Positions 8,643 through 18,015 are shown, numbered from the stretch's first letter. The stretch is 64,000 nucleotides of DNA from Rhodovibrio salinarum DSM 9154 (GCF_000515255.1 NZ_KI911559.1:4033347-4097346), one strand, 5' to 3'. The notes: generated by a model not told the origin, from the sequence alone. Numbers and translations: made by a program.

Positions 8643-9728
8643 TCATAACAAGGCTACAAAATCTAATAAGCACTCAAATACATAATTCTTATATGGAATG
8701 TACATATATGCAATATCTCTGTGAAGCCAAGCGATATAGTATATAATGCTCATAATGGAGACGACAACTACGGCCCCCTTGGAAAAATCAATTTTGTTCG
8801 AAGGATTTCTTAGCATGGCAATAACAAGGGCCGGGACTAAAAAGTATAAAGCACGGTTACGAATTACTCCGATATCGATGAAAGCGATAACGAAAATTGA
8901 AAAAAATAACGGAGCGCGTAATAAATTGAGCGAAACCGTATATTTTGATGATGTATTTAGAATTTGCACTGTTGTATATGTAATAGACAATATGCAGAAT
9001 GTAATTAGGAAAAATGTTTCTGCGTCAAATGGGGCTGACGGACGTGCCAGATATATAGAAACCCGCCCAAGATACTCGGTGTATGAGCTATAATTCAATG
9101 CAATGAGCAGCATTTTTAAAATTACTGATATTGCTAAATAAATTAAAGGAGTTTGATCCCGGCGGATGGGTACGAAACAAACAGCCAGTATCCCAATATA
9201 TAAAATCGCAGAAATTTGAAATAATGGGGCCATCAAAAATAATATTAGTGATGTTTTTATTTTATTTTGGTTCCAAAGTATAAATGCTATAATGCATAGC
9301 GACAGGGCCAATGCTTGTCTAGTCACACCAAAAAACACTGGAAACAAAAGAAAGTTTAATACTATAAGATAAAAAAGTCCAACATTTCTTCTTGGTATAA
9401 ATTTTTCTGCATAGTAAAGCGCAATTACCATCGATATATTTGCTGTCCATAATATTACATTAGGATTTTTAAATATATAAGAAGCCATTTCCGCAATTAT
9501 TATGTATCCTGGCTCTAAAAACCTGTCGACACCCACATCACCCGTCTCTCTTAACGATTCATGTATGCCAACATACAGTTGCCAATCAGTTCCGGTTTCG
9601 AGCTTAAATACAACGATTATTGCAAAGGTGAGGCGAAAAAAAATAATCCAGAAATTTCTCTGGCTTGAATAAAATGTAGCTCCAGCAAAAAAAATCAAAG
9701 TAGCTTCAAGAGCTATGTAAAAAGACAT
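8643..9728 (-). CDS. EpsG-family polysaccharide polymerase (Wzy-like)
   Basis: This 361-residue protein is almost entirely hydrophobic, with about ten membrane helices. It shows EpsG-family marks: GTDWQLYVGIHESL in an early loop, EPGYIII, and FGVTRQALALSLCI with the conserved arginine. EpsG/Wzy proteins polymerise undecaprenyl-linked repeat units at the periplasmic face of the inner membrane. The gene is far AT-richer than everything around it and uses A/T-ending codons, a sign of horizontal transfer. It lies between two IS5-family copies, ending 26 bp from the first. The ATG at 9728 has a GAGAG ribosome site. It may be the polymerase for the surrounding locus. Confidence 0.82.
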   Translation of the reverse strand: MSFYIALEATLIFFAGATFYSSQRNFWIIFFRLTFAIIVVFKLETGTDWQLYVGIHESLRETGDVGVDRFLEPGYIIIAEMASYIFKNPNVILWTANISMVIALYYAEKFIPRRNVGLFYLIVLNFLLFPVFFGVTRQALALSLCIIAFILWNQNKIKTSLILFLMAPLFQISAILYIGILAVCFVPIRRDQTPLIYLAISVILKMLLIALNYSSYTEYLGRVSIYLARPSAPFDAETFFLITFCILSITYTTVQILNTSSKYTVSLNLLRAPLFFSIFVIAFIDIGVIRNRALYFLVPALVIAMLRNPSNKIDFSKGAVVVVSIMSIIYYIAWLHRDIAYMYIPYKNYVFECLLDFVALL

Positions 9729-9925
9729 TTTGCTCTCATGTTAAATTGGGTGCCGTGGCGTGGTGTCACAGAGGTGGCGATTGGCATGGCGCCGCGATTA
9801 GCTGCGGCTACAACGCGGCGAGGGATAGCGGCTAGTCGGAGCCTTCAGGCTGGCATAGCGTCTCGATCATTTCCACTGTAAGGTGAACACCTCTGGAAAC
9901 CGGCTCTCCAGCCGGGCCTGACGTG

Positions 9926-9961
9926 ATGGTCGCAGCTGCGTAGATGGTCGCAGCTGCGTAG
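9926..9961 (+). repeat. 18-bp perfect tandem duplication in the IS5 left end
   Basis: ATGGTCGCAGCTGCGTAG occurs twice head to tail (9926-9943 and 9944-9961). The intact element has only one, diverged, unit at the corresponding place, so this marks a separate history for the second copy's left end. Confidence 0.85.
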
Positions 9962-10038
9962 GTGTGCTGGGTGCGCTGTCGGCGGGGGTTTTGGTTCGGC
10001 TTCGGTTCAACGGTCAGGCGTCTTGCCAGGATCGGCCG

Positions 10039-10591
10039 TCATGCGGTCGCACTTCGCCTGTCAAGCCAGCACCATCGCTTCATGTTGTAGACCATGTTGG
10101 CGAGTGTGATCGCGGCCTCGGCGCGGGCGAGGCCGATGGTGCGGATCACCAGCCTCATCGGCCCCTTCTGGTGGGCGAACGGATGCTCGATGGCCGCGCG
10201 CACCGCTGACTTCCTGGCGTTGGCCTTGGCCATCTGTCGTGGCATGGGCTTGCCCTTCGGCTTGCGCCGATGGATCCGGCTGACTTTGCCGATCCCGGCG
10301 AGGTAGCTCTCGTTCTCCACCGACCGGTAGGCGCTGTCTGCCCAGACGTCCGATGCCGTGTTGGTCGTATCGATCAGGCCCTCGCGCAAGCGGGCGCCGT
10401 CATGCGCGGCGGCATCCGTGACCTTCTGCCGGCGGATGATGCCGTGCCGGCGGTCCATGGAGATGTGCGACTTATAGCCAAAGGTCGGGATCGCGATGTC
10501 GATCCGCGGCGTGCCGTCCTCGGCTGGCTTGGCCTTGGAGACCTTCACCGTCCAGCGCGCATCGACGTCCTTCTGCCGCGCCTTTGCGGGC
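10039..10591 (-). pseudogene. Truncated IS5-family transposase
   Basis: Only the C-terminal half of the transposase survives, from about KPAKARQKDVDARW to the natural C-terminus. It includes the second Asp and the Glu of the DDE triad. The N-terminal half, including the first catalytic Asp, is deleted. The frame stays open upstream to 10662 through unrelated sequence, which adds about two dozen meaningless residues. Confidence 0.88.
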
Positions 10592-10780
10592 TTCCGGAGG
10601 TGTCCGAATTTCCGCCCGCACAGCGCCATCGGCCAGAAAACCCAGCCTGAGCTGGCGCGCACCCAAGGGCCGGCATGCCTGCCTTGAGGCCTACGGAGCC
10701 GAGATTTGGTTGATCGACAGGTCCGAAATCCGGGCGCAGATTCGCCATGAGACAGGGGGTCTGCAACTCCCCTTGTATCC

Positions 10781-11863
10781 CTAGCTACGCGCCGGGCGGT
10801 AGGCTCGCGCTGCGGATACGAACTCGGCGAAAAATGCAGCTAGTATCCCGGCGACCAAGCCAAGAATGCCCCCCAACACGCAAATTACGGGCCACGGTGT
10901 ACCCGTTGGTTTGTCACTACGCTTAAGCGGCACCACCACGCTTGTTCCGGTGAACTCGGCCATACGAGTTTCCAGGACCTCAGCCTTACCTTCGGCAACC
11001 TCCAGACGGCGCTCCAACGACGCGATCTCGTCCTGAATTTCATCACGTTGCGCTGGTAACGCGATCTTCCGCCGTTTGCGCAAGGCGCTCAAATCCTGCC
11101 TGGCTCGACGCAATTCATTGGCGATGAGCATAATAGACATAGCCTGTGAGACGTTCGGCTGCCCCCCGAACACTTCCAGTCGAGCCGCATCGGTGCGCTT
11201 AATAAGTTCCTGGATATCCTCTATTTCTTCTTCAATCAGCACCTCTTCGACCGAAACCCGATTAAATTCATTTTGTCGCGTCTCAAGAAGATCTCGGATG
11301 TTCGCGGCCTCATTTTGCGCCTCGACCACCAAATACTGCAAACGGTGACGGACGCTTTCTTGAGCCGCATCATGCGCAGCGATTAGTCGGTCAGTCGCAT
11401 TCGACATCAGCTGCTCATAGGCGCTGACATACGGCTCCGAAACTTCCACGTTCATACGAACCAGCCGGGTATTATCTACAGCCTGTGCCGAGATAGACGG
11501 GTCCAGATTTGTTTGTAACTCGTTGCTCTCAGTGAGTTCGCCCTGGACCGCAGGTATATAAAGATTTTCGAGTTCGTTCGCCACACGCTCTTCCTCTTGC
11601 AATCTACCTAATAAATTATTCAAATCCGAAACTGGGCCGACCTCTACGTCCCCAATCTCGATCGTTTGTGAAAGACGATAAGTCGTCGGGCGCATGACGA
11701 CGACGATCACACTGGTTACGAGCGCAAGAGCGAAAACCGTCAGAACAATCCAGCGACGGCGCACCAGGACGTTCCAAACATCAAACAGAGAAATCTCATC
11801 ATCAGCCATACGCGGCTCTGCTCCGGCTCTCCTGGGATCCTGGGCACCACTGTCATTGGCCAT
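10781..11863 (-). CDS. Wzz/GumC-type polysaccharide chain-length regulator
   Basis: The 360-residue protein has the classical polysaccharide co-polymerase layout. A cytoplasmic N-terminus (DEISLFDVWNVLVRRRW) leads to a first membrane helix at about residues 37-57. A long periplasmic region with predicted coiled coils (residues 80-300) is followed by a Pro-rich stretch and a second membrane helix at about 318-345. No Walker-type kinase domain is fused, so it is the Wzz rather than the BY-kinase form. It would set the length of chains made by the Wzy-type polymerase. The ATG at 11863 is preceded by AGGAGC. It is the first of a run of minus-strand assembly genes. Confidence 0.88.
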   Translation of the reverse strand: MANDSGAQDPRRAGAEPRMADDEISLFDVWNVLVRRRWIVLTVFALALVTSVIVVVMRPTTYRLSQTIEIGDVEVGPVSDLNNLLGRLQEEERVANELENLYIPAVQGELTESNELQTNLDPSISAQAVDNTRLVRMNVEVSEPYVSAYEQLMSNATDRLIAAHDAAQESVRHRLQYLVVEAQNEAANIRDLLETRQNEFNRVSVEEVLIEEEIEDIQELIKRTDAARLEVFGGQPNVSQAMSIMLIANELRRARQDLSALRKRRKIALPAQRDEIQDEIASLERRLEVAEGKAEVLETRMAEFTGTSVVVPLKRSDKPTGTPWPVICVLGGILGLVAGILAAFFAEFVSAARAYRPARS

Positions 11864-11952
11864 AGGCCGCTCCTAACTCGCAGATAGGCAGAATTTCGGC
11901 AAGCCGGCTAATTCGAAAGCAGCCGACCACGTGGTGGGATCTTGATGCGACA

Positions 11953-13230
11953 TCAGAGGGCCTCTCCGGAAAACGTCACGGCACTGGTACGGGCCGAGGC
12001 CTTTTCAGGAAGTGCCCATTGGCGCGCGCTAATGGCTGAAACGATGATCACCGGAAGCCAGAAGATCAACCAGTCACGGTTGAGCATCACCACTACCGTC
12101 TTCGTATGAAACAGAACGACCGTCAGGCCAAAAGTCAGGATTGCCAAAGCTAGACCCGATCCGCCCCGTGTCGCGTCGCGTGCTGCCTGCCAGGCGACAT
12201 ACGTGCAGAGTCCGACAAAAAGGCCACCGCCTACGAACCCAACGTAGTAGAATATTCCGATAAAGCCGTTGTGCGGCGAGTTCAAGGTTTTGCCGTCGCC
12301 GACAAAACCTCGCGTGTCCGCACCTCCAGCACCCAGGATAAGATGATCCGGAATCCGCCGGATCGCATCGGCCCAAAGTTCGAGCCGGTTAGCCGGCCCC
12401 CTGGCGATCCAGTCTGCGAAGTCGACAAGGCCGCCGATTTGAACGGCCGCACTGGCGATGGCGGCCACACCGAGAAGGCCGATCACAATGCGTAGGCTCT
12501 TGGTAGCACCGAGCGCAACTGCGGCCACGAGCAGCCCAAGGGCCGGCGCCCGACTCTCGGCGAGCAGAAGGTAGACCACGCAAACCGCGAATGCGCCCCA
12601 AGCTGCAGATGCCGTCAGGCGGGAACGGGTCTCGATGGCTAAAACCATCGCCACCACAGCGGCGAAACCGTAGATATCCGCCCCATTGCCGGCGTGATCG
12701 GCCCAGCCGAGTCCTTCCAGACGCCCGGCCGCCGAGTAGCCAGCCCCTGGAACGGCGACGAGCACGAAGGTCACAACCGCACAGATAGCGGCCGTGAAAA
12801 CCACGGCATACGTGATCCGCACCTCGGGAAACCGGTCCCGCACCGCGAGCATGGTACAGGCGGTGAGGAACAGGGCGAGCGCGCCAGCGGTGCGGATGGC
12901 GTCGAACGCGCTCTCGAGCGTCAGCGTTGCGGACCACGCCACACTGACGGCCCAAAGCACGCAAAGAGCCATGCCGAGCCGCCATGTCCAGGCCCCCGCC
13001 ACGGCCACCAAAACCCGCCGGCGCAGGTACAGCAGCATCGGCAGCAGGGCAAACAGGTAGAACAGATTGCGATGGGGACCCTTGTCCAGCACGTAGAACG
13101 CCGCGAAAACGACCGGAAGCACGACGGCGAAATAGCGGTCCAGCACCTCAAGGTCGCCGTGCACAGCCCGGCGGATGGCATCCCGGACTTGCCAGGCACG
13201 CGCGCGCAGCACGCTTGGTTTCGCGCTCAT
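11953..13230 (-). CDS. O-antigen ligase/polymerase family membrane protein
   Basis: The protein (425 residues from 13230) has about ten to twelve membrane helices and a large periplasmic loop. That loop carries the Wzy_C/WaaL-type motif LNSPHNGFIGIFYYVGFVGG, with the conserved His-Asn. LAESRAPALGLLVAA matches the conserved segment before the loop. These enzymes join or polymerise undecaprenyl-linked glycans at the periplasmic face. The ATG at 13230 overlaps the TGA of the upstream glycosyltransferase (ATGA) and is preferred over the frame's earlier ATG at 13260. Ligase and polymerase functions cannot be told apart here. With EpsG and Wzz nearby, either is possible. Confidence 0.82.
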   Translation of the reverse strand: MSAKPSVLRARAWQVRDAIRRAVHGDLEVLDRYFAVVLPVVFAAFYVLDKGPHRNLFYLFALLPMLLYLRRRVLVAVAGAWTWRLGMALCVLWAVSVAWSATLTLESAFDAIRTAGALALFLTACTMLAVRDRFPEVRITYAVVFTAAICAVVTFVLVAVPGAGYSAAGRLEGLGWADHAGNGADIYGFAAVVAMVLAIETRSRLTASAAWGAFAVCVVYLLLAESRAPALGLLVAAVALGATKSLRIVIGLLGVAAIASAAVQIGGLVDFADWIARGPANRLELWADAIRRIPDHLILGAGGADTRGFVGDGKTLNSPHNGFIGIFYYVGFVGGGLFVGLCTYVAWQAARDATRGGSGLALAILTFGLTVVLFHTKTVVVMLNRDWLIFWLPVIIVSAISARQWALPEKASARTSAVTFSGEAL

Positions 13231-14291
13231 GTCAGCGGTTTTGCCGGTTCGGTCGGCCATTCATAGTCTTCCGTGTAGGGCATGCCGAACGTCGCTTCGC
13301 TCACGTAGCGGGCCAGCCGGCTGACGTTGAACAGTTGGTGGATGCGCTGACGCCCGGCCGCTGCCACCCGTCGACGCGCATCGTCGTTTTCGCAGAACCA
13401 CTGGATCCGCTGCGCGAGCTCGTCCTCGTCATCGTAGAACGCGAGTTCGTCTTCCCCAAACAACTCGCCGAAGCTCGTGGCACGGTTGACGAACGTCAGG
13501 AGGCCGCAGCCGGCGTAGTGCGCCATCCGGTCACTGGAGTACAGATAGTGATGGCTGATCCGGCTCAGGTTGAGGCCCATGCGGGATCGGGCGATCGCGT
13601 CCATGTAGCGTTGCCCCCGTACCGGGGGATAATCCAAGCCGCGCACCTCGAACCGCACATCCAGCAGCCGTTCCTTCAAGCGCGTCGCGACGGCGACCCG
13701 GATGTCCTCGCCGGTTTCCGGGTCGCGCACGGATTGGCGCCCCATGAAGGCGAAGAACACATCGACGGGCAGAGCGTCGACCGGCTGTTCGTCCTGGCGC
13801 AGCACTTCGACGGACGGATCGACCGGGTTTGGTACGTGGTGAACCGCAGCCCGGCCGCCGGCGAACTTGCGCAGCTTCTCGCCCGCGGTCGTGCTGAAGA
13901 TCGCATCCACGCTGTTCGTGCGGTTCATGATCCGCGTGTGGTTGTCATGTTTGAAGTCGTGGATCGGATCTACGTTGTTATACGCGATACGCACGTCCGG
14001 GAGCAGTCGCCGAATCTCATCAAGCGTATCATTGCCGATAATCTCGCAATGCCCGAGGAAAATCAGGTCGGGCTGAAAGTTACGCGCCGTTTCGACCAGT
14101 GCCTGATTGGCTGGCTTCCGGCCGAATTTACGGCTGTGCATGATCGTGGCATAGCGTGCTTCCTGCCGATCATTGAAAACGTGCACCGCATGTCCGTTCC
14201 GGACGAACCCCGCCAAGAACTTTTGCTTGGTCATGAAAAAATGATCGCCGCGGTCGGCGCCAAAGACATCGCCGACGAGAAGCACCTTCAT
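13227..14291 (-). CDS. CgeB-like glycosyltransferase
   Basis: The 354-residue protein is a GT-B-fold glycosyltransferase of the CgeB-like type, probably cytoplasmic. It opens with a Rossmann-like strand (MKVLLVGDVFGADRG). The donor-binding C-terminal domain contains SRMGLNLSRISHHYLYSSDRM and a DDEDELAQRIQWF segment before the final helix, which are typical of the family. The ATG at 14291 follows AGGGA and begins exactly at the first beta strand, so it is preferred over 14381. The stop overlaps the start of the ligase/polymerase gene. Donor and acceptor are unknown. Confidence 0.78.
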   Translation of the reverse strand: MKVLLVGDVFGADRGDHFFMTKQKFLAGFVRNGHAVHVFNDRQEARYATIMHSRKFGRKPANQALVETARNFQPDLIFLGHCEIIGNDTLDEIRRLLPDVRIAYNNVDPIHDFKHDNHTRIMNRTNSVDAIFSTTAGEKLRKFAGGRAAVHHVPNPVDPSVEVLRQDEQPVDALPVDVFFAFMGRQSVRDPETGEDIRVAVATRLKERLLDVRFEVRGLDYPPVRGQRYMDAIARSRMGLNLSRISHHYLYSSDRMAHYAGCGLLTFVNRATSFGELFGEDELAFYDDEDELAQRIQWFCENDDARRRVAAAGRQRIHQLFNVSRLARYVSEATFGMPYTEDYEWPTEPAKPLT

Positions 14292-14498
14292 CGAAGCGGT
14301 AATCCCTACATGCATCAGACTCGGCGGGCGTATAGCACACGCCCTGTCGCTCCGCCACACGCTGTCGGGGCTCGCGGTCACGCCTCCGATGCGACACGAG
14401 CGCCAAGCTGAACACCATGCCTGCGAAGACCATCACGCCCCGTATTTGCAAGCAAACGCGCTGTCGGCCCATGCATGGCCGGCAGGGCCATCCCGGGA

Positions 14499-15533
14499 TC
14501 AGTCCATCGCCTGCCAGCTCTGGCGCGCAACAGGCCGAACATTCCGTTCGGTGCCAGCCAGGACTTGCGCAAGCCGCAGCGCCACCGTGTCAGCGAGGCT
14601 GAGGTCGCTGGTTTGAAAACGCGCTACCATCTTCCGGGCCCCTGTCTGCAGCGCCTTTATCCTCGGGTATTTCAGCCAAAGCCGAAGCAGGTCGTAGCCA
14701 ACCAGCATCTCTCCGGCCGTTTCCCAATCGAGCAGGACGAGCCCGGTGCGCGACACGGCGATGTTGGAGGGTAACAGGTCCCCGTGACCGAAGATCGTCA
14801 CGACACTTGGATTGGCCTGCACGAGGGCACGCGCGCGTTCCAGGATCGGGTCGGGTCGGGCGTCGCCAGCGATGGCGGCCGCCACCTTCACCCCCAGGGC
14901 CTCGGTCAAGGGCACCCGACGCGTCTCTTGTGCCTCGGCCAGTTGCATCAACGGCTCGACCAACCCGGATGCGATCAAACGCGCATCCCGACGGGGTGTA
15001 AAACGACGCCCATGGATCAGATCTTCCACCAAGAAGATGTAGGTATCGTCCGCCGAACTCCAGTGGACCGGGGGGAACCCCACCCCCGTGCCGGGCAGGA
15101 TGGATTGGCGCACATGCAGTTCTCGCTCGGTTCCGGCGCCGTACCGACTGTCGCGGACCACAAGCTTGCTCGAAGTCGCCGCGGACAGGTCGAACGTCCG
15201 AACCCGCCCGCCGCTGGCCGCAACCTGGAGCGCGTCAGCTTCGATCCGGAGATCGACGCCATGCCCGCTGAGCGCGCCGGCGACGAGCCGCGGAGCCCGT
15301 TCGGCGGCGAGACCGGGAATGCTGCGGGAGACGAACGGGCCCAGCGCAAGCCGGGCGATCAGGCCGCGCCGAACGAGCCATGGTCCTTGCCGGACAAAGC
15401 GGCGTTCAGGGCCGGGTGTCCAAGACGCCAACGCCGTCAGGATGCGATCGGACCCGGAAGGATCGCGGGCGCCTACGCTTCCGCCGTTGCGCTCCTTACC
15501 ATGACCGTCGACTCCGTTCATTTCGCTTTCCAT
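14499..15533 (-). CDS. APH/choline-kinase-fold phosphotransferase
   Basis: This 344-residue protein carries the aminoglycoside/choline kinase catalytic loop FGHGDLLPSNIAV (H-G-D-x-x-x-x-N) followed by the metal-binding VLLDWETAG. The N-terminal lobe includes an FLVEDLIHGRRF segment. Enzymes of this fold phosphorylate small hydroxyl compounds or sugars. Inside a polysaccharide cluster it could phosphorylate a glycan or a precursor, as proposed for Kdo- or heptose-kinase-like proteins. An antibiotic-resistance role has no support here. It is on the same strand as the glycosyltransferase but separated from it by about 200 bp. Confidence 0.75.
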   Translation of the reverse strand: MESEMNGVDGHGKERNGGSVGARDPSGSDRILTALASWTPGPERRFVRQGPWLVRRGLIARLALGPFVSRSIPGLAAERAPRLVAGALSGHGVDLRIEADALQVAASGGRVRTFDLSAATSSKLVVRDSRYGAGTERELHVRQSILPGTGVGFPPVHWSSADDTYIFLVEDLIHGRRFTPRRDARLIASGLVEPLMQLAEAQETRRVPLTEALGVKVAAAIAGDARPDPILERARALVQANPSVVTIFGHGDLLPSNIAVSRTGLVLLDWETAGEMLVGYDLLRLWLKYPRIKALQTGARKMVARFQTSDLSLADTVALRLAQVLAGTERNVRPVARQSWQAMD

Positions 15534-15749
15534 CCATAACGGTGACGCGCTGCCCGCTCACGCGCACGTTCGCGACGAAGTGATGTGTCCGCGAGTACCG
15601 GACCTGGCTCACGGGAGCAACCTACCCAGTGGCTGGGCCCGGAAGCGAACACGCCGGCGCCGCTTCGCTTGCGCATTCCGTCCATCCGGTATAAGTCGCC
15701 GGGCGCGCGCCCACCCTTCCTACCGCTTGAGAAAGCGCCGTAGACAGAG

Positions 15750-16736
15750 ATGCAACGCATTCTTTTCATTACATACAGTCGGGTCGGCGACTGTATTTTG
15801 TCTAGCGGGTTACTCGACGAACTTACCCGCCGCTACCCGTCGGCACGCGTGACGGTGTGTTGCGGACCCGCGAGTGCGGCTCTGTTCCAAGCGCATCCGC
15901 GGTTGGAAGAGCTGATCGTCATCCGCAAACAACGCTACAACCGCCACTGGGCGGCCCTGTGGCGTCGCCTGGTTCTGCGTCGTTGGACCGCGGTCGTCGA
16001 CCTGCGACGTTCGGCCCTGCCTTGGCTGCTATGGGCGAAGCACCGCGCGACGCCATCCAAAGCCGAGGCCAACGAGCACCGCGTTCTCACGCTGGCCCGT
16101 ACGTTGGATGCGCAACCGCCGCCGGCACCGACGGTCTGGACCTCGCCCCAGGATCAAACAGAGGCCGATAGGCTGATCGGAAGCGCACGGCCGGTTTTGG
16201 CGGTGGGGCCAACCGCGAACTGGCCCGGAAAGGTCTGGCCCCCGGAACGCTTTGCCGAGCTTGTGCAACGGCTGATCGCCCCCGGTGGCGCACTGGCCGG
16301 CGCCAGTGTCTTTGTGACTGGAGGCCCAAATGAGATCGATCAGGCCCAACCGGTGATCGACGCGGTCCCAAGCGAACAATTGCGTGCCGGCGTCGGTCTG
16401 AGCCTGCCTACGACGGCCGCCGCTTTGCAGCGGTGCCGACTGTTCATCGGCAACGATTCTGGGCTTATGCATTTAGCAGCAGCGGCGGGAACGCCGGTGC
16501 TTGGACTCTTCGGGCCTACGAAAGATGTCGTCTACGGGCCCTGGAGCCGCCATAGCCGCGTGGTGCGTACGCCCGAGAGTTACCAGGAACTCGTCGGACA
16601 ACCAGGGTTCCAATATAAAACGGCCGGGACCCAGATGACCAATCTCACCGTGGATACCGTCGAACACGCTGCTCATGCGTTACTCGACGAGACCGCCTCC
16701 ACTGTGGAAACGGGCGCAGCAACGCATCAAGAGTGA
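15750..16736 (+). CDS. Glycosyltransferase family 9 (heptosyltransferase-like)
   Basis: The 328-residue protein matches the GT9 family of ADP-heptose:LPS heptosyltransferases. It begins RILFITYSRVGDCILSSGLL, with the conserved Gly-Asp of the acceptor side. The donor-binding part reads FIGNDSGLMHLAAAAGTPVLGLFGPT, the family's diagnostic segment. The length is typical. It would add a heptose or related sugar to lipid A core or a surface glycan in the cytoplasm. It starts a short plus-strand pair with the next glycosyltransferase, 63 bp downstream. Confidence 0.92.
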   Translation: MQRILFITYSRVGDCILSSGLLDELTRRYPSARVTVCCGPASAALFQAHPRLEELIVIRKQRYNRHWAALWRRLVLRRWTAVVDLRRSALPWLLWAKHRATPSKAEANEHRVLTLARTLDAQPPPAPTVWTSPQDQTEADRLIGSARPVLAVGPTANWPGKVWPPERFAELVQRLIAPGGALAGASVFVTGGPNEIDQAQPVIDAVPSEQLRAGVGLSLPTTAAALQRCRLFIGNDSGLMHLAAAAGTPVLGLFGPTKDVVYGPWSRHSRVVRTPESYQELVGQPGFQYKTAGTQMTNLTVDTVEHAAHALLDETASTVETGAATHQE

Positions 16737-16799
16737 CGCGGCCAAGGGAAGCATGACACCCTCGGTCCGATATCCAGACCTCTAGAGAGGCTCGCCAAC

Positions 16800-17720
16800 G
16801 TGAATACTGTCGTTGTCACGGCCGCCGACCAGAATTTCTTCTCGATGCTGCAAACCATGGTCGAGTCCGTCGCCGCCCGCGTGGACCCTGACCATGTCAG
16901 TATCCGGGTGATCGACCTTGGCCTGCGCGCAGACCAGCGCGCCGCGTTGTCGGACAAGGTAGAGTCGTTCATCCAGGTCGATTGGGACATCGTTTGGCCG
17001 TTCACGCCCAACCTGCCGGAACACAAGAAAGCATTCACCGTATCGCCGTTCCTGCCGAAATACCTGCCTGACGCGGAAACGATCGTGTGGATCGACGCGG
17101 ACGCCTGGGTACAGACCGAGCGCGCGATCCCTACCCTGGTTGCAGGCGCACAAGCGGCCGACCTCGCAATCGCCCCGCAAATCCATCCCTGCTATCCAGA
17201 CGCGGTCTCACGCGGCAAGGTCCGCACGTTTAACGTTCCCCTGCTCCGCGGCCGTGCCCGTCGCATCACGAGTTGGGGGCGGACCCAGCTACGGCGGCGC
17301 TATTCACGGGCTGTGGCAAACGCTGCTTTGTTCAAACCGACTTACAACGCCGGCGTTTTCGCGGGACGCGGCGACTCACCGGTGTGGTCGGTCTGGGAAC
17401 AAGCCTACCGCACGGCCCGGATCCGCCGACCACGCGACTTGAGCGACCAAGCACCGATCAATTACGCCATCCACACAGGCCAGATCAGCGTGTCGCCCTT
17501 GCCGGCCACCTTCAACTGGATCTGCGATCTTCGCCTGCCCGCCTGGGACCCGGAACGCGCACAACTCGTAACCCCCGCCGTTCCTTACGAACCGATCCAC
17601 ATCGTTCACGTGCTGGGTCAGTCCAAATACGCCCAGCACACCATCAAGAGCCTTGATGGCAGCCCAGCGCCGGTCGACGTCTGGGGCACGCCCCTCGCGG
17701 CGACGGCGGAACCGACGTAA
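16800..17720 (+). CDS. Putative GT-A glycosyltransferase
   Basis: The 306-residue protein begins VNTVVVTAADQNFF and reaches a metal-binding DxD-type motif in ETIVWIDADAWVQ at about residue 100, as in GT8-like enzymes. A later HIVHVLG segment may supply a second metal ligand. The GTG start at 16800 has an AGAGAGG ribosome site. No closer family was recognised. Its position after a GT9 gene suggests a role in core or surface glycan assembly. Confidence 0.62.
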   Translation: MNTVVVTAADQNFFSMLQTMVESVAARVDPDHVSIRVIDLGLRADQRAALSDKVESFIQVDWDIVWPFTPNLPEHKKAFTVSPFLPKYLPDAETIVWIDADAWVQTERAIPTLVAGAQAADLAIAPQIHPCYPDAVSRGKVRTFNVPLLRGRARRITSWGRTQLRRRYSRAVANAALFKPTYNAGVFAGRGDSPVWSVWEQAYRTARIRRPRDLSDQAPINYAIHTGQISVSPLPATFNWICDLRLPAWDPERAQLVTPAVPYEPIHIVHVLGQSKYAQHTIKSLDGSPAPVDVWGTPLAATAEPT

Positions 17721-18010
17721 GACGTACCCTGCGCTGGAGTTGCTGCTAATCAGCACGTTGAAACAGCAACACGATACGGCTGTGCGACATGCGAATTAGG
17801 CGAAAACCGCGCGCAACAAGATAGTTGATCACAGCCGGAGCTGTCTCTTCTTTCGCCAAGCCACGTTCTGGCCCGGCATCGACGACGATATAGGCACAGG
17901 AATGCAGCAGACGACCTGCCCCCTCAAGGACCTCAGGTTCGGCACCTTCCGCTTCGACCTTCAACAATTTGATGGGACCGGGAGTGATCGCGTCATCCAG
18001 ACGACGGCAA

Positions 18011-18015
18011 CTAAC
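18011..18015. repeat. 5-bp target-site duplication of IS copy A (partner 19665-19669)
   Basis: CTAAC is present on both sides of the element and only once in the reconstructed FkbM reading frame. Confidence 0.88.

Larger units (their letters stand above)
7316..10605. mobile_element. Composite-transposon-like structure: two IS5-family copies around an EpsG/Wzy gene
   Basis: A complete IS5-family element (7316-8617) and an internally deleted copy (9885-10605) lie in the same orientation. They enclose about 1.27 kb of very AT-rich DNA coding for a polysaccharide polymerase. Shared internal sequence of the two copies appears identical by eye. The cargo's base composition differs sharply from the GC-rich surroundings, which supports import. 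I saw no clear target-site duplication at the outer ends, so en bloc transposition is inference. Confidence 0.6.
9885..10605 (-). mobile_element. Internally deleted IS5-family copy
   Basis: The left end (9885-9905) matches the intact element's terminal repeat with two mismatches. From about 9965 to 10590 the sequence matches the intact copy. It then jumps from inside the transposase gene straight to the outer right end GGAGGTGTCC at 10605. The junction lies at a short shared sequence (GCGGGCTT inside, GCGGGTTT at the end), pointing to a microhomology deletion. It keeps both ends but not a full transposase, so it could only be mobilised in trans. Confidence 0.8.

Noticed and set aside
8746-9093. 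Plus-strand frame inside the AT-rich cargo
   Set aside because: It lies antisense to the EpsG-type gene, which has coherent membrane helices and family motifs.
10606-10780. Possible gene remnant between the deleted IS5 copy and the Wzz-like gene
   Set aside because: Several short frames exist but none shows a family motif or a ribosome site.
14499-15533. Aminoglycoside resistance gene
   Set aside because: Only the general APH/choline kinase fold is visible, the context is glycan assembly, and no resistance-family sequence marks were recognised.
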